Below, in pieces: positions 24,001-37,465 of a stretch of 64,000 bases of DNA. The DNA is taken from assembly GCA_035582835.1 (NCBI GenBank), contig JAYKAV010002419.1, positions 130,323-194,322 of the forward strand. Direction: 5' to 3'. Numbering within the stretch: the first letter of the stretch is position 1; each line of letters begins with the position of its first letter. The notes under the pieces are model-generated. The model searched no databases. It worked only from the letters and a program-made list of their open reading frames with translations, and was not told where the DNA came from. Made by a program: the position numbers and the translations under genes. Source of the DNA: Phoebastria nigripes. Its lineage: Eukaryota > Chordata > Aves > Procellariiformes > Diomedeidae.

Positions 24001-27000
24001 CCCCTGCCTTCCTGAATTGGGGCAGTGACAGTCTCTGCAGGTACTTAGTGTCGGTTCACACATCTCAATATTAGATGGGTTACAGCCCCGGTGCTGCAGG
24101 ACCCCCTCCCTTCCTAGCGTCTTCCCCTAGCCAGCTGTACGGTGTTACTGGCCTCATCCTTCTTGTAAGTCATCAGCAAAATATGCATGTTCAGCGTGGT
24201 GCAGAGCAAGTCTGCTCAGTAATTCCACATTCCTAAGTGTTGCAGGAGGTCTCTCGACTGACCAAGCTGCAGTCTTTCTGCTCGTCCTTCTCGCAGGTTC
24301 TCGCTCCTGGCTGTACATCCAGGCCTTCCAGGGCATTTGTGGTATTCGCAGTAGGAAGGGTCTGTGGCTTGGTTGACGTCCCTCCATGTGGTTCCTGTTT
24401 TACTTTTTATGTCTTGGTAGACTAACCCCCTGATATCAGCAGATGAATCACGTCCTTGAGATATATCCTGGACCTTCCATCCTTGTCAACTGATGAAGCA
24501 AAGAGAAGATAACTACAGGACCGAAAAAATAACAACAGTGAAGTGGTCATCAGCAAGAGGGGGGTCCTTGGCAGCCTTGTAGGTGACTTGTAGGCTTTAG
24601 CGTTGTGTCAGTGATAGGTCCTCACCCAGCTAATCACTGAGCCTGGATTTGCTTCGATCACCGCCAGTTTATTTCATTGTCTTTCTCTCTTGAATTTGTG
24701 CATGTTTTTGCTATGGCAAGGTCATGGGATTATTGATTATTTGTTTTAGTTAATTACTAGTGACTTTAACTTGATATTCTTAGCAATATCTGTGTGAGCT
24801 CTCATGGCAAACCCAGTAGACAGGGTGTAATGCAATCTTAATGCATGTTTTTCTCTTTAATTATTTTAAAACCACAGTCTCCACTTTTCTTTCACACTGA
24901 GTATATCCAGATTAAAAGCTTTGTGGGATGAAAATTAAATGATAAGGTACTATAAAAATCTATTTCAAGAATCTCAAATGTTTCAGCTCCATCTTTATTT
25001 TTAGTTTTCTTACTCCCTGAATGACCCTTACTTGTGACAGTGCTTCTCACCATACACTTCTAGTTTTGTTGCACAGAGAAAATAGCTGAAAAAGACCTTT
25101 TACGCTTGTGTTTTTAATCCTCTGTTCAGATACATAAAACTGTGGCCCCATAAGTTCTGTGGTACAGTAAAAAAAAAAACCCACCCAAATAATTTTGGCA
25201 GTTCAAATGCAGAAACTAAAAATAATTTAATCTGCAGTGTGAACATAGTTTCATATTTATACTAGCATCTGGCCTCAGGAATTGAATACTCCATTCTTTA
25301 AATAGCTTCACTCTGGCTCTTGAATGCTTTGTGACTAGAACATTACCCTACAGTCATACACCTTGTTTACATATTTCTGTTAAAAGGCAAAAGAACTTAC
25401 AGTACTTCAAAACATCGGTACAAGCTCCCTCCTCCCCTCTCGCCTTGGATAAGAGAAGTCAAAAAGAAAAAAATGAAAGAGTGGTCTGAAAGTGCATTTT
25501 AAATTTAGTTCTCTCAGTTTGCTGCTGGGTACATATTTTACTGTCATTTGTATAAAAAACTGAAAGAAAAATTTTCCAAAGAAAATGTGTGCCATTCCAG
25601 ATGCCCAACAGTAGTCAAACACAAATTTATGTACACTTTGTTTGTATGTTTGTTTTTAATCCGACAAATGTCTTTGTCTTTAAAAACACTTTGCCTAGAG
25701 GCAGTGGATCTTTTTTGTTACCCATATGGTAGAAATAAGGAGTAGGTCCCTGCGAAGGAAAAATATCAGAATAATGTAATAAAAAGGTAAACACTATAAA
25801 CGGGTGGCTAATGATTAGCTTCTTGCAATCTTTAGGGACAAAGTATGTTTTTATAGTTTTATGATCCTTGCCCAGCCCGACTTCAGGAGGAATTGCATTT
25901 TCAGAATTATATATTTGAAACTTCAGCTAAGCTTTACAAATTTAGTAGATCCCTATTTAGTGTCTGTTGGTGAATGTAAGTCCAGCCTAATATTCTTACT
26001 GCTATTTTTTCATTCACATGTCTTGAGGTGAACGTAGGAGCAGAAGAGAAAATATCCCATTTTTAAACCTTAATCCAGAATCCATTCGTATGAGTCACTA
26101 AAACAAAATTGTAGTGGTTTGGCTAAAAAAGGCTTCATGTCCAAAGGGAACGTTCCTTAAAATGCTGGCGCATTTCCCACAATGTTTCTTGAATGTATTT
26201 TATATGTTGTCTTTGTGCTATTGTAAAACGTCAAAGATTAGATCCTGTAGTTTTTGTGTGTGGGAGGCTCCTGGTATTTTAGTGGACTGGTCAGCTTGAA
26301 TGAGTGCAGGGGGCTTGCTCCCTTGAGAGGTGTTCAGCCCCGTCAGCTGCCTGCTCTGCTCCTCCCTTAGGGGAGCCTTCCAGCTCAGGTAGGGAGAGCT
26401 TGAAGGAGCATTTCTTCTTCTTGTGGCAATTATTCAGTGTTGTACCATGGGCTTAGGCTTGCTGCTGTGATGCTCAGTAGCAAACCTTGCAGCAATGTGA
26501 GTGGCAGGAAAATCGGGTCCTGTGTGCCNTCATAAAAAATTTCGAGAGAGTTGTTTTGTTTTTCCTACTCAACTATTATATCCCTCAACAGGAAAAGAGC
26601 CTCCAGGATAATCATCCCACTCAGGTTTTGGGTGGTCAGTGCCGTTTTCTCTAGCCTTCAGACTAGCCTGGGATGTGTGAGAAGGTCAGTGCCGAGGCCA
26701 TACTCTGCCACGACCTCCAGCTTTGATGCTCCTGTGGTGGAGCGAGAGAGAGGTGGTACAACACTGGAATGGGAGCAGGGATGAGGGTTGCTGGAGATAG
26801 CAATAAGGGCTGCTTCTCTACCTTGCCAGTTGGGTTTTTTGGTGTTTGTGGTGTTTTGTTAGCCTTCCCTGCAGGGAAGGTTGTGTGCTCAGTTTTTACT
26901 TTGTTTTTTAGACCTGGGCCCTCTGACTTACATATAATGAATGTGAATGGCCCAGGATTTACCCTTTGGTGATTTCAGATACCATGTGATTCCAAGGCAC

Positions 27001-28020
27001 AAAACATGTGATTTATTGGGTAAAGCCTATTTAATATCTTAAAAGCATAGAGTAGGAGATCAGATGTGAGCATAGCAGCCTTAAAATATATTCCCTGACA
27101 ACATACTTAAGAACGTTTAGGTCTGTATGAAATATACAGGAAATGAGGCCAATTTTGCCCCTGCTATTTTGATGGCAGGGTGCACAGGAGAGACGGAGAG
27201 AGTGTGGACAGGAATTCATGTGTTTGATAACATGAGCCCAGCATATTTGCACAAATGGAATAGAAGCATTTTTCACCCGCTGCAGCAGAAACTCTACTGG
27301 TAGTTTCTCTGCCTCGTTGAGAGACTTTTAACTAATCAGACATATCAGCAAATCCATGTAAGAATATAAAAAGTCATTCCCTCATTTCTGGCCAGTTGTG
27401 TACGGTGTTTGCACAAAGCAGTACCTCTTTGCCACCTCTGTCGGCTTGGGGAAGCACAGGGAGCTGATTCTTAACGGGCAGAGATGAAGAAAGGCTGCTA
27501 TTCTGTATTAGACCGTTTTTCCCTTGTCACCTTGTAGACAAAGTCAATATAATAGTAAGAAAAGGTTTACATACTTTTTACTGGGAGAATACTTGTTGAG
27601 CGTTGCTTCTAAAACAAGAGACCCTCATGAACAGTGCAGCAGAACAGCAGTTGCCAGAAGGACCTGTAATGATTTCTGATTGTGCTAATGACGGACCATT
27701 GTCTTAATGTCAGACTACTTAGTGTATGGCTGGTTTTCTTAAATAAGCACTTAACTTTTTACTTTTTAGGAAAACAATGCAATTAAAGTTCTTATTTGAA
27801 GAGGAAGATTGTGACAACAGTGCTGGGAAATTTTATTGTCCAGGCTCTGAAAACATGTTGAGTGCATTTGTCTAAAAGCATCATTTATACCTCACTGGGC
27901 ACGTGGCAAATTTCTTACTTAAAGTCACATAACATTTCTCGGGCAGCAGGTATTTTTAGTTGGACATGTAACTAAGGTTTTGCAAATGTTTGGCTGGGCG
28001 AGTAGAAACTTGGAAAATAC
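21010..28020. other. Intron 3 DNA, no gene recognised
   Basis: No exon recognised. 22440-23000 is AT-rich and enhancer-like in texture (TAATAATAATTTG, TTAATGCC, ATAATTGATATAT). 21.4-22.2, 24.0-24.4 and 26.3-26.9 kb are GC-richer, with short overlapping frames on both strands. An undetermined base is at 26529. Confidence 0.45.
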
Positions 28021-28039
28021 ACTGTGGTTCAGTTTTCTC

Positions 28040-29960
28040 TTGTTTTTACGGTGGTTTTGTCACTTTTGCTTCTTATGGTCATAGCATCTCCAGCTGAAGC
28101 ACAAGCTCTCAGGAAAAAACAGTCCTTGGGCCCAGTCCCACAATGTACTGAGTGTCACAGGTGGTGTAAGGAATGCTCTGAGCTTGATATGACTGGCAGG
28201 GCACTTTGTCTTCATCACTGAAGGCACTACATCTTCATCAAGACATGACAGAGTGGGATGGTGTTCATAGAAAAAATGGGACTGCAGTTTCCATTTTTTT
28301 GTTCCTTTTCCTTCAGAGCGTGTCTGTGTGGATTCATGTAGGACTGGAGTTTTGTGTGTGCCTCTTTGAGATCTTTGCCCCAATCATCCATAAGAACTTC
28401 CTACCATCTCCATTTCCCAGGCAGTTCACTAGCCAGATTGCCCAAACCAAAACAGGACACAAGGCTCCTTGGAGGAGTAGCTACAGCAACAACTTTCTTT
28501 GTCCTGTGCATTCCCTTTCACCAGATGAAGTGACACCAGTTCCATGCCAGTGACTGCTGACTCTAAAGCCAAGAAGCCCTCTCATGTGTGACAGCCTGAA
28601 CACAGAGACCAGATTTATAACAGAGTGAATCCTCAGTTTCATTTGGTGCAGGAACCATTTTGATATCTCTACCTAAGACGCAGAGGCGTCATGGTACCAG
28701 CAACAGAGCTATAGTAAATCCCTGCCATTGCTTCCCCTATTTGCAAACTTCTAGGGATAACGGGTACCTTATGGGTACTGTCCTGACAGCTGTTGACAGC
28801 TCCCTCCTTGGTCAGAAAATGCAGGTGTTGAGCACAAGAATGTAAACAAGAAACAAGAATTACTCATCTAAATGGAAGCAGTTTTTGACGTTGGCAATGT
28901 GAGATGGCCAGGTCTAGTGAGGATAACAAAGATGCCTTGCTCTTGGAGCAGGCTGTCCTTTCGTTCCTTTTTTTTACAGGTTCCTTTGCAGCTCTTTCTC
29001 TTATGCCACCTGATCTGTCACTTTGGCCAGAAGACAAGAGCTTCAGGTACCTATATCTGAACTCATCTACACAGCTTTTTGTGAAGACTTGGTGGTGCTA
29101 AAACTTCACCCAAAAGCTGTCTTCAGAACGGCTTCAAGCTTTCCTTTTAAAACAATTAGTTTACCTACATGGCTGGCATCAGAAGAAATGTAATTGCACA
29201 TAGTAGACTTGATTTTCCTTTCCAGGATCAAAATGTTGAGGTGACAGTCACTGCTAAGCACTCTGAAGCTCAGGCCATCCTGCCACAGTGTCTCAAAATG
29301 AATGTCCTGATCTATCATCATGTATTGCTGGCTGAGCGTTGTGTAATTCCCATTGAGCTTGGAGACCTGCTGCAGCAGAGCTCAGGTGATGTACTCTTCC
29401 AGTATCAGGATTCCACAGAGCAGCAAAGAAGAGCAGCTTCTCCAGTATCATTCCTGGACTTGGCTGCGAGGTCAGGAGTTTGGGAGAGCATTTTTTTCAA
29501 TCACTGTTTAACTGACAGAGATAAAGCTTCTTCGTCCTATCAAGTGGAAAGGTGTGGCTTGGCAGTCACAGTGAGGACCCTGCTGTGGCACACACTGGCT
29601 TGAGTAAGAAAAAAATCAGTTATTTGCCCTTCCCCTGCTAATTGTGACTTTTCTCTCTGGATACCATCCCTCCCTGTTCCTCAAAGCCCTCTGATATCAC
29701 AGGCTTGAATTGCAGGTGGACTGTAGCATCCCCGGGCTTGTCATGGTGCTGGTGCAGGAGGAGGCAGCCCATGGGCCAGGAACGAAATGCTTTGCATCTC
29801 TCAGAAATTCCCATCTCACTTGCATCTGGCATAAATGCATCCTGCAATTTATTGAGTTGCTCATCATGAACACCATGGTTACTGTGCAATAAGTAACTAT
29901 TCTTTTGCATATTCTGTCCTTCCTGGGCATTGTAGGAATTTGTGCATCAGTTGAGTACTG
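28040..29960 (-). pseudogene. Decayed ORF-rich block, unidentified element or retrocopy
   Basis: About 1.9 kb with more balanced composition than its AT-rich flanks. It contains open fragments on the minus strand in shifting frames. 29106-29321 is an open frame ending TGA that reads well as protein (begins MMIDQDIHFETLWQDG); upstream in-frame sequence stays open back to a TGA near 29383. Further minus-strand fragments lie at 28060-28383 and 29638-30053. A 144-codon + strand frame (29169-29603, ATG) overlaps, so orientation is uncertain. No terminal repeats, transposase motif or known domain could be recognised. It may be an old transposable element, a retrocopy of an unidentified gene, or chance. 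The block limits are approximate. Confidence 0.35.
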
Positions 29961-31660
29961 ATGAGAATGACTAGACAAGAGTGAAATGTTATGGGTCATT
30001 AAACAACCAACCAACCCCACCTTCATTTTATTGAACGTACCTATAAATCTCATCAGTTTTCTTCTTTACAGCTAGTTGACCTGAGGATCTGTGCGAAAGA
30101 TCAGGCTGTTAGCTTAGGCAAGTTAGATTGCTTTAAGCAGCTGTGAACTAGTTTTATAGTGCTACCAGCCTATTTCATTTCCAGAAAGTGAAAGTTTGAA
30201 GTAGGTCCCGAATCTGGTTTCTCACATGCAAGATCATTTTGCTACCCGTGACCTAGAAACCAACAATGAATGTATAAATTACAGGCAAGAAGAAAATTCT
30301 GAATTGACTGTAAGGTGAATGGAAGTTGAATAATTCCCTGAACTTCAACTGGGAAAAGAAGAAAAGATCACTGAATTCTAAAACAGACTTCAATACAGAC
30401 AAAGAAAATGTTATTTTAGTATAGATTAAACTTATGACTAAGATATAGAGGGATTATTGTGTCTGTTTCAGATGTAATTTCATGCCTGAGAATTTACATT
30501 GAAGGCAAACTGGTCTGGATCACATTAGCAAGGGCCCTGTTTTGCTGTCAGTTTAATTAAATGGAAACTGCTGGCAAGGAGACCCGAGTAGGTTTATAGA
30601 AGCAATACTATTTTGTATGTTGGAACAGGAAACTGTTAGGTCTTCCAGTTTGAAAGGGACACAAAAATGAAACCTGTGATTCATTCTTGTTTACAAACTC
30701 CCAGCTAGTATACAATGACCTTAGTGATAAATTAACTGCAATTACATGTTATATGTAGTGGGCTTTACAATAGCTGCAGACTTTGTAGTTATGAAAACCA
30801 TGACCTTTGACAGGGAGGTTAGAACATGAAGTTTTTCCAAACAGTGCCTAGATCTTCAAAAGTATTCACGTTTCCTTCCCCGTTTCATGAGAGTAGATTG
30901 ACAAGATGTGCGGTGGGTGTTCTGTTTGCTTGCCGCAAGATTGTTGTCAGGCAGAAACCCCCCTAAAACAAAAAAGCCCGCCCTTCGGGAACATTGATTT
31001 ATCTGTTAACTGTGCCTGGCATGCTGCCTTTTGGCTTTGATTTCAGAGAGAAACATATTTGGTTACTTTAATAGGCAAAAGCACTGAACCTGACTTGTAG
31101 GGGAAAAAATTGTTTTCTTTCCCTTTTTCAGTTCTGTTTATCGTATCCTGACGTTCTGTATCGTAATTGTGCAACAGTTCCAAGTTGGAGTAAAGAAAAG
31201 TAGAACTGGATCTCAGGCTCCATCAGCCTCATTATTCGAGAGCCAGCTTTTCTGGGTGACTCAGTGGGACTGAAAATGGATGTTTATGCCGGTTAATAGC
31301 CACCCTGTGACACCAACTCTGATGATATCAAATGCTTTTTTGTTCTCAGGAATTGTTCACATCACCTATTTATATCTCCTCTTTTTATTTATACTTGTTT
31401 TTATCTTTTAGAAATTTTTGCTGAGCTTGAGTTGACTTGCCTCTTCCACCCCAAATCTGTTTGTTCCCCCTTTTTTGCTTATTTAGATATATTGAAAGAG
31501 AAGGGGGGTTTCTTCCTCTTATTCTTTGGCCGAGTAAATTCAAGTCTTACCTATTTTCAGCTACTTCTCCAATTTATGATGTCACAGTGTGCGAGAGTAG
31601 AAGTTGAGAATTTGAGAAAGTAAGGTTTTTAATCATGTTACAGTAATTGTATCCTTTATT

Positions 31661-31745
31661 GTGTATATATATACATGCAGTTATCTATGATGAAACTGCG
31701 AGTATATATATGTGTGCATGTGTGTTTATACACAGCTGTATGTGT
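31661..31745. repeat. TA/TG-rich microsatellite region
   Basis: Two clusters of TATATA and TGTG steps (GTGTATATATATAC and GTATATATATGTGTGC) separated by about 20 bp of unique DNA. Confidence 0.7.
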
Positions 31746-33899
31746 TGCTGAGCTCTGATACCCGTAAAGCACTTGGCCAAAAAAACATCTTTATGAAGGA
31801 CTTAACGTTCTTCACATAAGTTTCAGGAGTAATAAAATACATTGTTTGAGACCTACAAAGACCAAAATAAAAATTAGGGAGAAAAAGAGATTTTTTTAAA
31901 AACTGTAATAGCAGCAAGAAAAACAGAACAAGAAGGTTCTTGGAGATCTCCATCCCTGTGAATGCAATGGGTTTTTTCAGTGAAGCTGTAGGATGAATCC
32001 ATCTTTTAATATTAACCTCAGTGATGCTGTAGGCCAGTGCTTCCAGTGAGCATGAAGCTCTGCATGGCTGGAAGGTAGGTGGAGATGAGATGTGGAGAAC
32101 TGTTGTGTAACTGTAGGTGAGGGAAGGGAAGAAATGCCCCAGCCACTGTCAGTGCTTTTGCCTCTTACAGTAACACAAAACAGTCCATCCCAAAGCACTC
32201 CGTGGTGTTTTTATGCACTGGGGGGAGGCACTGGAGGGCACGTGTGCTCACCTCTGCTCGGTCCTCTGCCTCAGCTGGGCGATGGTCTCCTGAGGGCCAG
32301 CTCCCAATGGCAGTTGCTTAGCAATAATTAAAAATAAACAAACAAGCAGCAAACTCTCCTCAAATCCAGGGGCTGTCCATCAAAGCTGCCCCCCGGCTCT
32401 CGCTTATAGGTCCTGGGGGTAGAAAAAAAGCAAGAAAGGGTTGGTTACTTTTGATCCTGACTGTGGTGAGGTAAGAAGCGCAGAGAGGTCAGGAAGGAGT
32501 TAGTAAATTATTTTGTGCGGATGAGTGGGAAAATATTTCACAAGCTGGGATAAAAAATGCTCAGTTGACTGCTTCCACAGCAAGGAGGGACTTCAGCTAT
32601 CTCTCTCCAGGGCTTCTAGCATGACCAACTGCCCCAGCAGCGACGGCCGATACTCGGCCCCTGGACCTGTGGCCCACCAAGCATTCAGCTGGCTGCGGAG
32701 GGCTCAGATCGCTTTGTCTCTTCCCAGCCCTGGCTCCCTGTTACCCTGGTCTCAATGGCTGCAATGCAGACCCATCCGTCCTACTACAGAGTTGCGGGAT
32801 TCCTCAGTGCAGCCCTGCCGGTTGTGTTGGAAAGCTGTAAGGAAGCAAAATCTTTCTGGAGGAGGTGCCTTTCAAGGCAACCTAGAAAGGAGAAAGACTT
32901 TCCCTGTTGTAGTGGCGGTGAGACTCAAAGCCGGTAAAAACTTTCAGTCTCCAGAAGGTAAAATGAGATTCTTTACCAGCTAGTTTATTTTAGTTTTTCT
33001 TTTCCTGTTCTGCTTCGTGACAGAATTTCAAATAATTATGTTGATTTATGATTACAGGTATTTTAAAGCTGTAGTATGCTGTAACAAAGCAATGCCAGCT
33101 TATTGTTTCTGGCCCTATCCAATTATACAATTGAGTTTAGGCATGTAATAATGTTATAACAGAAATATCCATCATGATGGATTGAATTTAATGAAGTATG
33201 GCACAAGAATATTTATAGCTCCATTCTTAAAGCCACTTTTGGGTCAGAATATGCCTCCTTGGTACGGCCTTTAAAGACAGGAGAAAATCTGAAACTTTTC
33301 TCAGTCCAGCCCCAAACCTACCACAACCCAGTGCCTACATGGGGAGGGGGGGTATAGGTTGATGGTAAGCAGAAAATGATAGAATAGAGTAATTATTTCC
33401 GCTAGAAAATGAGGATCCGGCATTATTTGTACAGTAACACAAAGTCATTGTTTGGCTATGCCACTGTAATGAAACAATAAAGATCATACTTAATTTAAGT
33501 ATCATCTCCCAAGAGACTTCTTGCTCTCCTTCTACCATTTTGGCTATTAAAACAAATTTAAATTGCTGGTCTAGTTTCCCACTGCTTTTTAGAGAGCGGA
33601 CTGGGCAAAGCCTCCCCTCCTCCCAGCTCTGTTTAAATGTAGACCTTTGGCATTCCAGAAATCTGACCTTGTTTGTAGGGAATGGCTCATTTTTCTATAA
33701 TGTAATATGAAGCGCTCTTGTGTTTTGATTCCATGAACTAGAGAGTTTAATGTTCCAGCTTGCCATGATAAGGATATGATCTGGTTGAGATAGAAACACT
33801 AAAGGAAATTAGCTATTGTACTATTCTTTAACGTATTGTTTGCCTAGCAGTTTCATTTAGAATCATTTGGAGTAATCTTGGAGTACCTTTTAAAAAGGA

Positions 33900-33925
33900 T
33901 TTTTTTTTTTTTTTTTTTTTTTTTT
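33900..33925. repeat. T26 homopolymer followed by (GTT)n
   Basis: Twenty-six T residues, then GTAATTT and four GTT units. This could be the minus-strand tail of a retroposon; no body was recognised. Confidence 0.85.
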
Positions 33926-35929
33926 GTAATTTTTGTTGTTGTTGTTGGCCCGGATAAAAAGTGGGGCTTTAAGATATTTCTCCTAAAATAAATGTGAGGC
34001 CGCCTCATTTATAGTCAGCATGCCTTGATTACTTGCAGACATGCTGGAAATTTACATGCGCTTTTCTCCATTATAAAACACTGATCTGTTCAGATCATTA
34101 GCTCCCTCATGACTAGAGTTTGGCAGCAAGCCAAGGCAGGCTAAATCTGTAGCTGTAAATCGTGAGTTGAAATAGCAGAAAGTGGATTTGTAACTTAAAA
34201 AGTGTAAACAGTTTGGAAAATGAAGTAATTTTAGAGTATGATTGATTGCCTTAAGATTGCACTTTAAATTAGCCTAGGGTCTCCGATGCAGATACAGGCA
34301 CTAACTGCTCATTATATATTTTCACTTTTCTTTGGAACAATAGTATTGTTGGTAGGATTCTAAACAATGTATGCTTCTCCTAGAGTGACCTTTGAGGAAA
34401 TGAATAGTTTTATTGTGTGTCCATTACTTTGCCTGAAACAACATTTTTGAGTTATTAATTTGCTGTGGTCTATAAATAAAGGAATCAAAATGCAAAGCAG
34501 CTGTATTATGCTGCATATAGTTCATCAAACTTGTGCTTAAACATCACCATTTGAGATTGATAATGCACTGCGTAAATAATTTTTTTCCCTCTGAAAAATA
34601 AGTAATGTTTTACGTAGCCTGTAGTTGCTGGAGATTGGTCCTTGAATCCCATAGAAGCAAAAATTAAGATTATTTTAAGCACAAACAATTAGTGAACATT
34701 CTGGGAGACTGGCACATTGTGTTCACTTGTTCAAAGACCCTGGTTCACTTAATTGTGTAGTTGAGAGTCACAAATGCACTGACAAGGGTGTCTGGAATAA
34801 GAAACGTGGGACTTGTATGGTCAGTACTGTTATTCTCTCGCCTCCACGTGGATCCTGTGTGTGTTGATGCTCTCAGCACCTCTCTGGAATAGGAGCGGTC
34901 TGTGCAGCACCCTGCACTGCAGGGTCCTCCATCCTGGCCGGTGCTGGACTGCTACCGTGGAGGAAATGTCGCTGGCCTGCCCGTATGAACAGTGGGCACA
35001 CACCAGCGTAGCCATTCCCCTGGCAGAAATGAGAGTAAAGTAATCCTGCTCCCTTGCGCAGGTGAGATTAGGCTCTAGAGGCTGTGACCAGTGGTAGTCA
35101 ATCCAGGTTTCTGAGAGGCAGGCATGGCTGGGGAGCGAGCACCAGGCTGCAGCCACCTGATGCTGGTGATCCCCAGCAGCCATGGCTGGAGAGGAGTGAA
35201 AAACGTGTATTAGATTTGGAGCCTTAAAAGTTCAGGGCATAATTTCCCCAGCTCGCTCTGCGCTGGTCAAGAGAAGTATTAGTGGGAGATACAGCACGCC
35301 GTTGGTTTGAGGAAGCACGTGCCATTTAGTATCTGATATCTTGCGAGTTCTGGCTGTTCATGAACGGTGGCTGAAACAGTTTGCTGCTCTTTCCCAAAGA
35401 GATATAAAATCCATCGTTTATGCGTTCCTGCCTACCAGGGCAGCGTGGTGTCTAAAGTCACAAAGNTGTCTAGCATGGAACTTCAGTTCAGTTACACCTC
35501 AGTGTAACTTTGTGGGTGTGGGCATGTAAATTATACATATGTACTAAGCATATATATTCTGTGCATTCAGGACTGCTGCCTGCTGCCCTCGCACATTCTT
35601 TAACACTCGTGGCCATGCTAGATATTTGGAGTCTAAAACTATTTAAACTGACATTAGCAGTGGTTACAAATCACAATAAATAGTTGTGACTCCTTGAACA
35701 GAATATATAGCAAAAACTCTTACAATTTTGTATCAGAGTGTGTTTTTCATCTCTCTCATTGTCCTAGATTTGGTATCTAGCATTCGGTAGATACAAGGCT
35801 CTGTTTTGTCGTTCTTCTGGAAGCTCCTTTCCCAGAGAGTATTTTTTCCCAGTGTTATTATCCCTCCTTGATCTTTCTTCCTTTCTCCCTCCATGTTTGA
35901 AATGAAGATTTTGCACTTGTGAAAGAGGG

Positions 35930-36150
35930 ATGGCTGAGAGGTCTGAGCACAGGTCTGGGAGCCAGGACCTGCTGAGAGCTGAGCTCCGTGACTCATTCGG
36001 TGGCCTTAAGCAAGTCAGAACATCTCTGATGAGGTTATTTCATATGCTAAACAGGGGAAATAATACTTATCTATCTACCTGCCTCATAGGAATGCCCTGA
36101 GGACTAATTAGCGTCCATTAAGTGCTTTGAAATAGTGCTATCTATTATTA
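35930..36150 (+). repeat. MIR SINE, near full length, diverged
   Basis: The words occur in MIR order: GAGCACAGGTCTGGGAGCCA, CTCCGTGACTC, GGCCTTAAGCAAGTCA, a diverged TCTCTGATGAGG region, AGGGGAAATAATACT, TACCTGCCTCATAGG, CCTGAGGACTAATTA and AAGTGCTTTGAAATAG. MIR is an ancient tRNA-derived SINE active in amniote ancestors. A copy this complete is uncommon in birds, where most have decayed. Confidence 0.8.
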
Positions 36151-37377
36151 GACCACGCTCCAGACTAGTAGATAGTACGTTAGGATTGTTTTCTTCTTGG
36201 GAGCCTTCTTCTCTGCTGGGTGTCGGACCGAAGCCTATCTGGAGTGGAGCACAAGCCGCCTGGTGTTTTCTTGAAGATTGGCAGCACTCTGCCAGGCCCT
36301 TCCTGGGCAGATTCACTGGAGACTAGCACTCTCGCTGAAAACTTGGAAAGAGAGTTTGCCTAGAGAAAAGAGTGGGAGGATACTTGCTTGTTCTCCTCAG
36401 CTCATAGGCATAACTTGTCCTGAAATCCTTTCTCACCCTGCCTCCACCTGAGGCCTTTTCAGATAATTCAGGTAGCACGGCTTCTCCTCTTCTCCAGGAA
36501 TTGTTTCCTGGTCCTGCAGAAGAGGAAGAGAAATCCTGTATTAGTTCTCAGGAGGAGCGTGGGGCTGGGCTGGTAGGTTCCCATCACAGGGAGCCCTTTC
36601 TTATTCAAAAGGCCATTCCTCTTTCTTGAAGAGCAAATGCTTATATTCTTTCCCTTTACCAGGTAACAGACTCCTCTGCAAAGTCCTTAGAAGGCAAAAT
36701 CTGATTTTGGGGATAGGATAGTAAATGCTGCACTTGTGTGTCTGCTGAAGTCTGGGAGTCTTTTCATCACTGTAACAAGGAGCTGACCAGCAGCTCCTTT
36801 TGTTCTCTGGCGCATCTTCTCTCACCATATACTTTTGTACCTCTCTTACAGATGCCATAATAATCTAGTTCAAAGGACCCAGCCCTGTTCTCTCTGAAGC
36901 CCACAAGCCTGGTCTTTCTACCAGTGAGACTAGGACTCGGTCCAAATTGACTGGAGAGAAGCTTTATTTCTCTCCATTTGCTCCTCATGAGTCTCTCAGG
37001 CCATGAGTAATGTGCAACGAGACGGGAAAGCCTGTGTGAAATTTTCCAAGGGAATTTGCTACATTTAATAATGTTAATGAAATTGCTTAACACTTCATCA
37101 GATTTTTCAACGTATGTTGCTGGGATTTTGATGCCTCCCTGTTTGGGCACTCTGACTTTTCTTCAGTACCAGAAGACACTTCCCTTAGAAATGGGACTGA
37201 GGGCTCGTATGAGCATTTGGTCCAACAATTGAACCTTAGCCCTGCAGAAACCTTTTTGGCACAGGTATCAGTAGATACCATTTTGAGGAGGCTCTCTGCA
37301 CCTCCTCTTGTGCCTGCAGGAAGGTGAAGGGATCAGGAGCAACTGGCCCACAAGCTCTCACGTGCCTGTGACTAATT
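36151..37377. other. Intron 3 DNA, no gene recognised
   Basis: Balanced composition. Overlapping short frames on both strands (127 codons at 36767-37150, minus) have no recognised domain. Nothing else seen. Confidence 0.5.
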
Positions 37378-37465
37378 CCTTTTCCACAGAAATGAGGCTG
37401 TGCCGCAGAAAGGCCTAATGATATGACCTTGGTCACACAGGAAGGCTCTGGCATTGCTGAACTTC
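37378..37465 (-). repeat. MIR SINE fragment, minus orientation
   Basis: CACAGAAATGAGGCTGTG followed by GACCTTGGTCACACAGGAAG and GGCTCTGGCATTGCTGAAC follows the reverse complement of the MIR core (lowered-count words, then the AAGGTCACACAG hallmark). The inverted TGACC-TT-GGTCA words at 37424-37435 are probably part of it rather than a nuclear receptor site. Confidence 0.6.

Larger units (their letters stand above)
29960..35929. other. Intron 3 DNA, AT-rich, no gene recognised
   Basis: Non-repetitive AT-rich sequence, with GC-richer pieces at 32200-32900 and 34840-35200 that carry short overlapping frames without domains. 33000-34400 has an enhancer-like word content. An undetermined base is at 35466. 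Confidence 0.45.

Noticed and set aside
28024..28221. 65-codon frame with a signal-peptide-like start and a CxxC-xxx-CxxC cysteine pattern, resembling a small secreted peptide
   Set aside because: The first codon is GTG, not ATG. It lies inside the decayed block and overlaps open minus-strand sequence, and no upstream exon or promoter was recognised.
37424..37435. TGACC-TT-GGTCA as a nuclear receptor element
   Set aside because: The words coincide with the conserved core of a MIR fragment, which explains them better.
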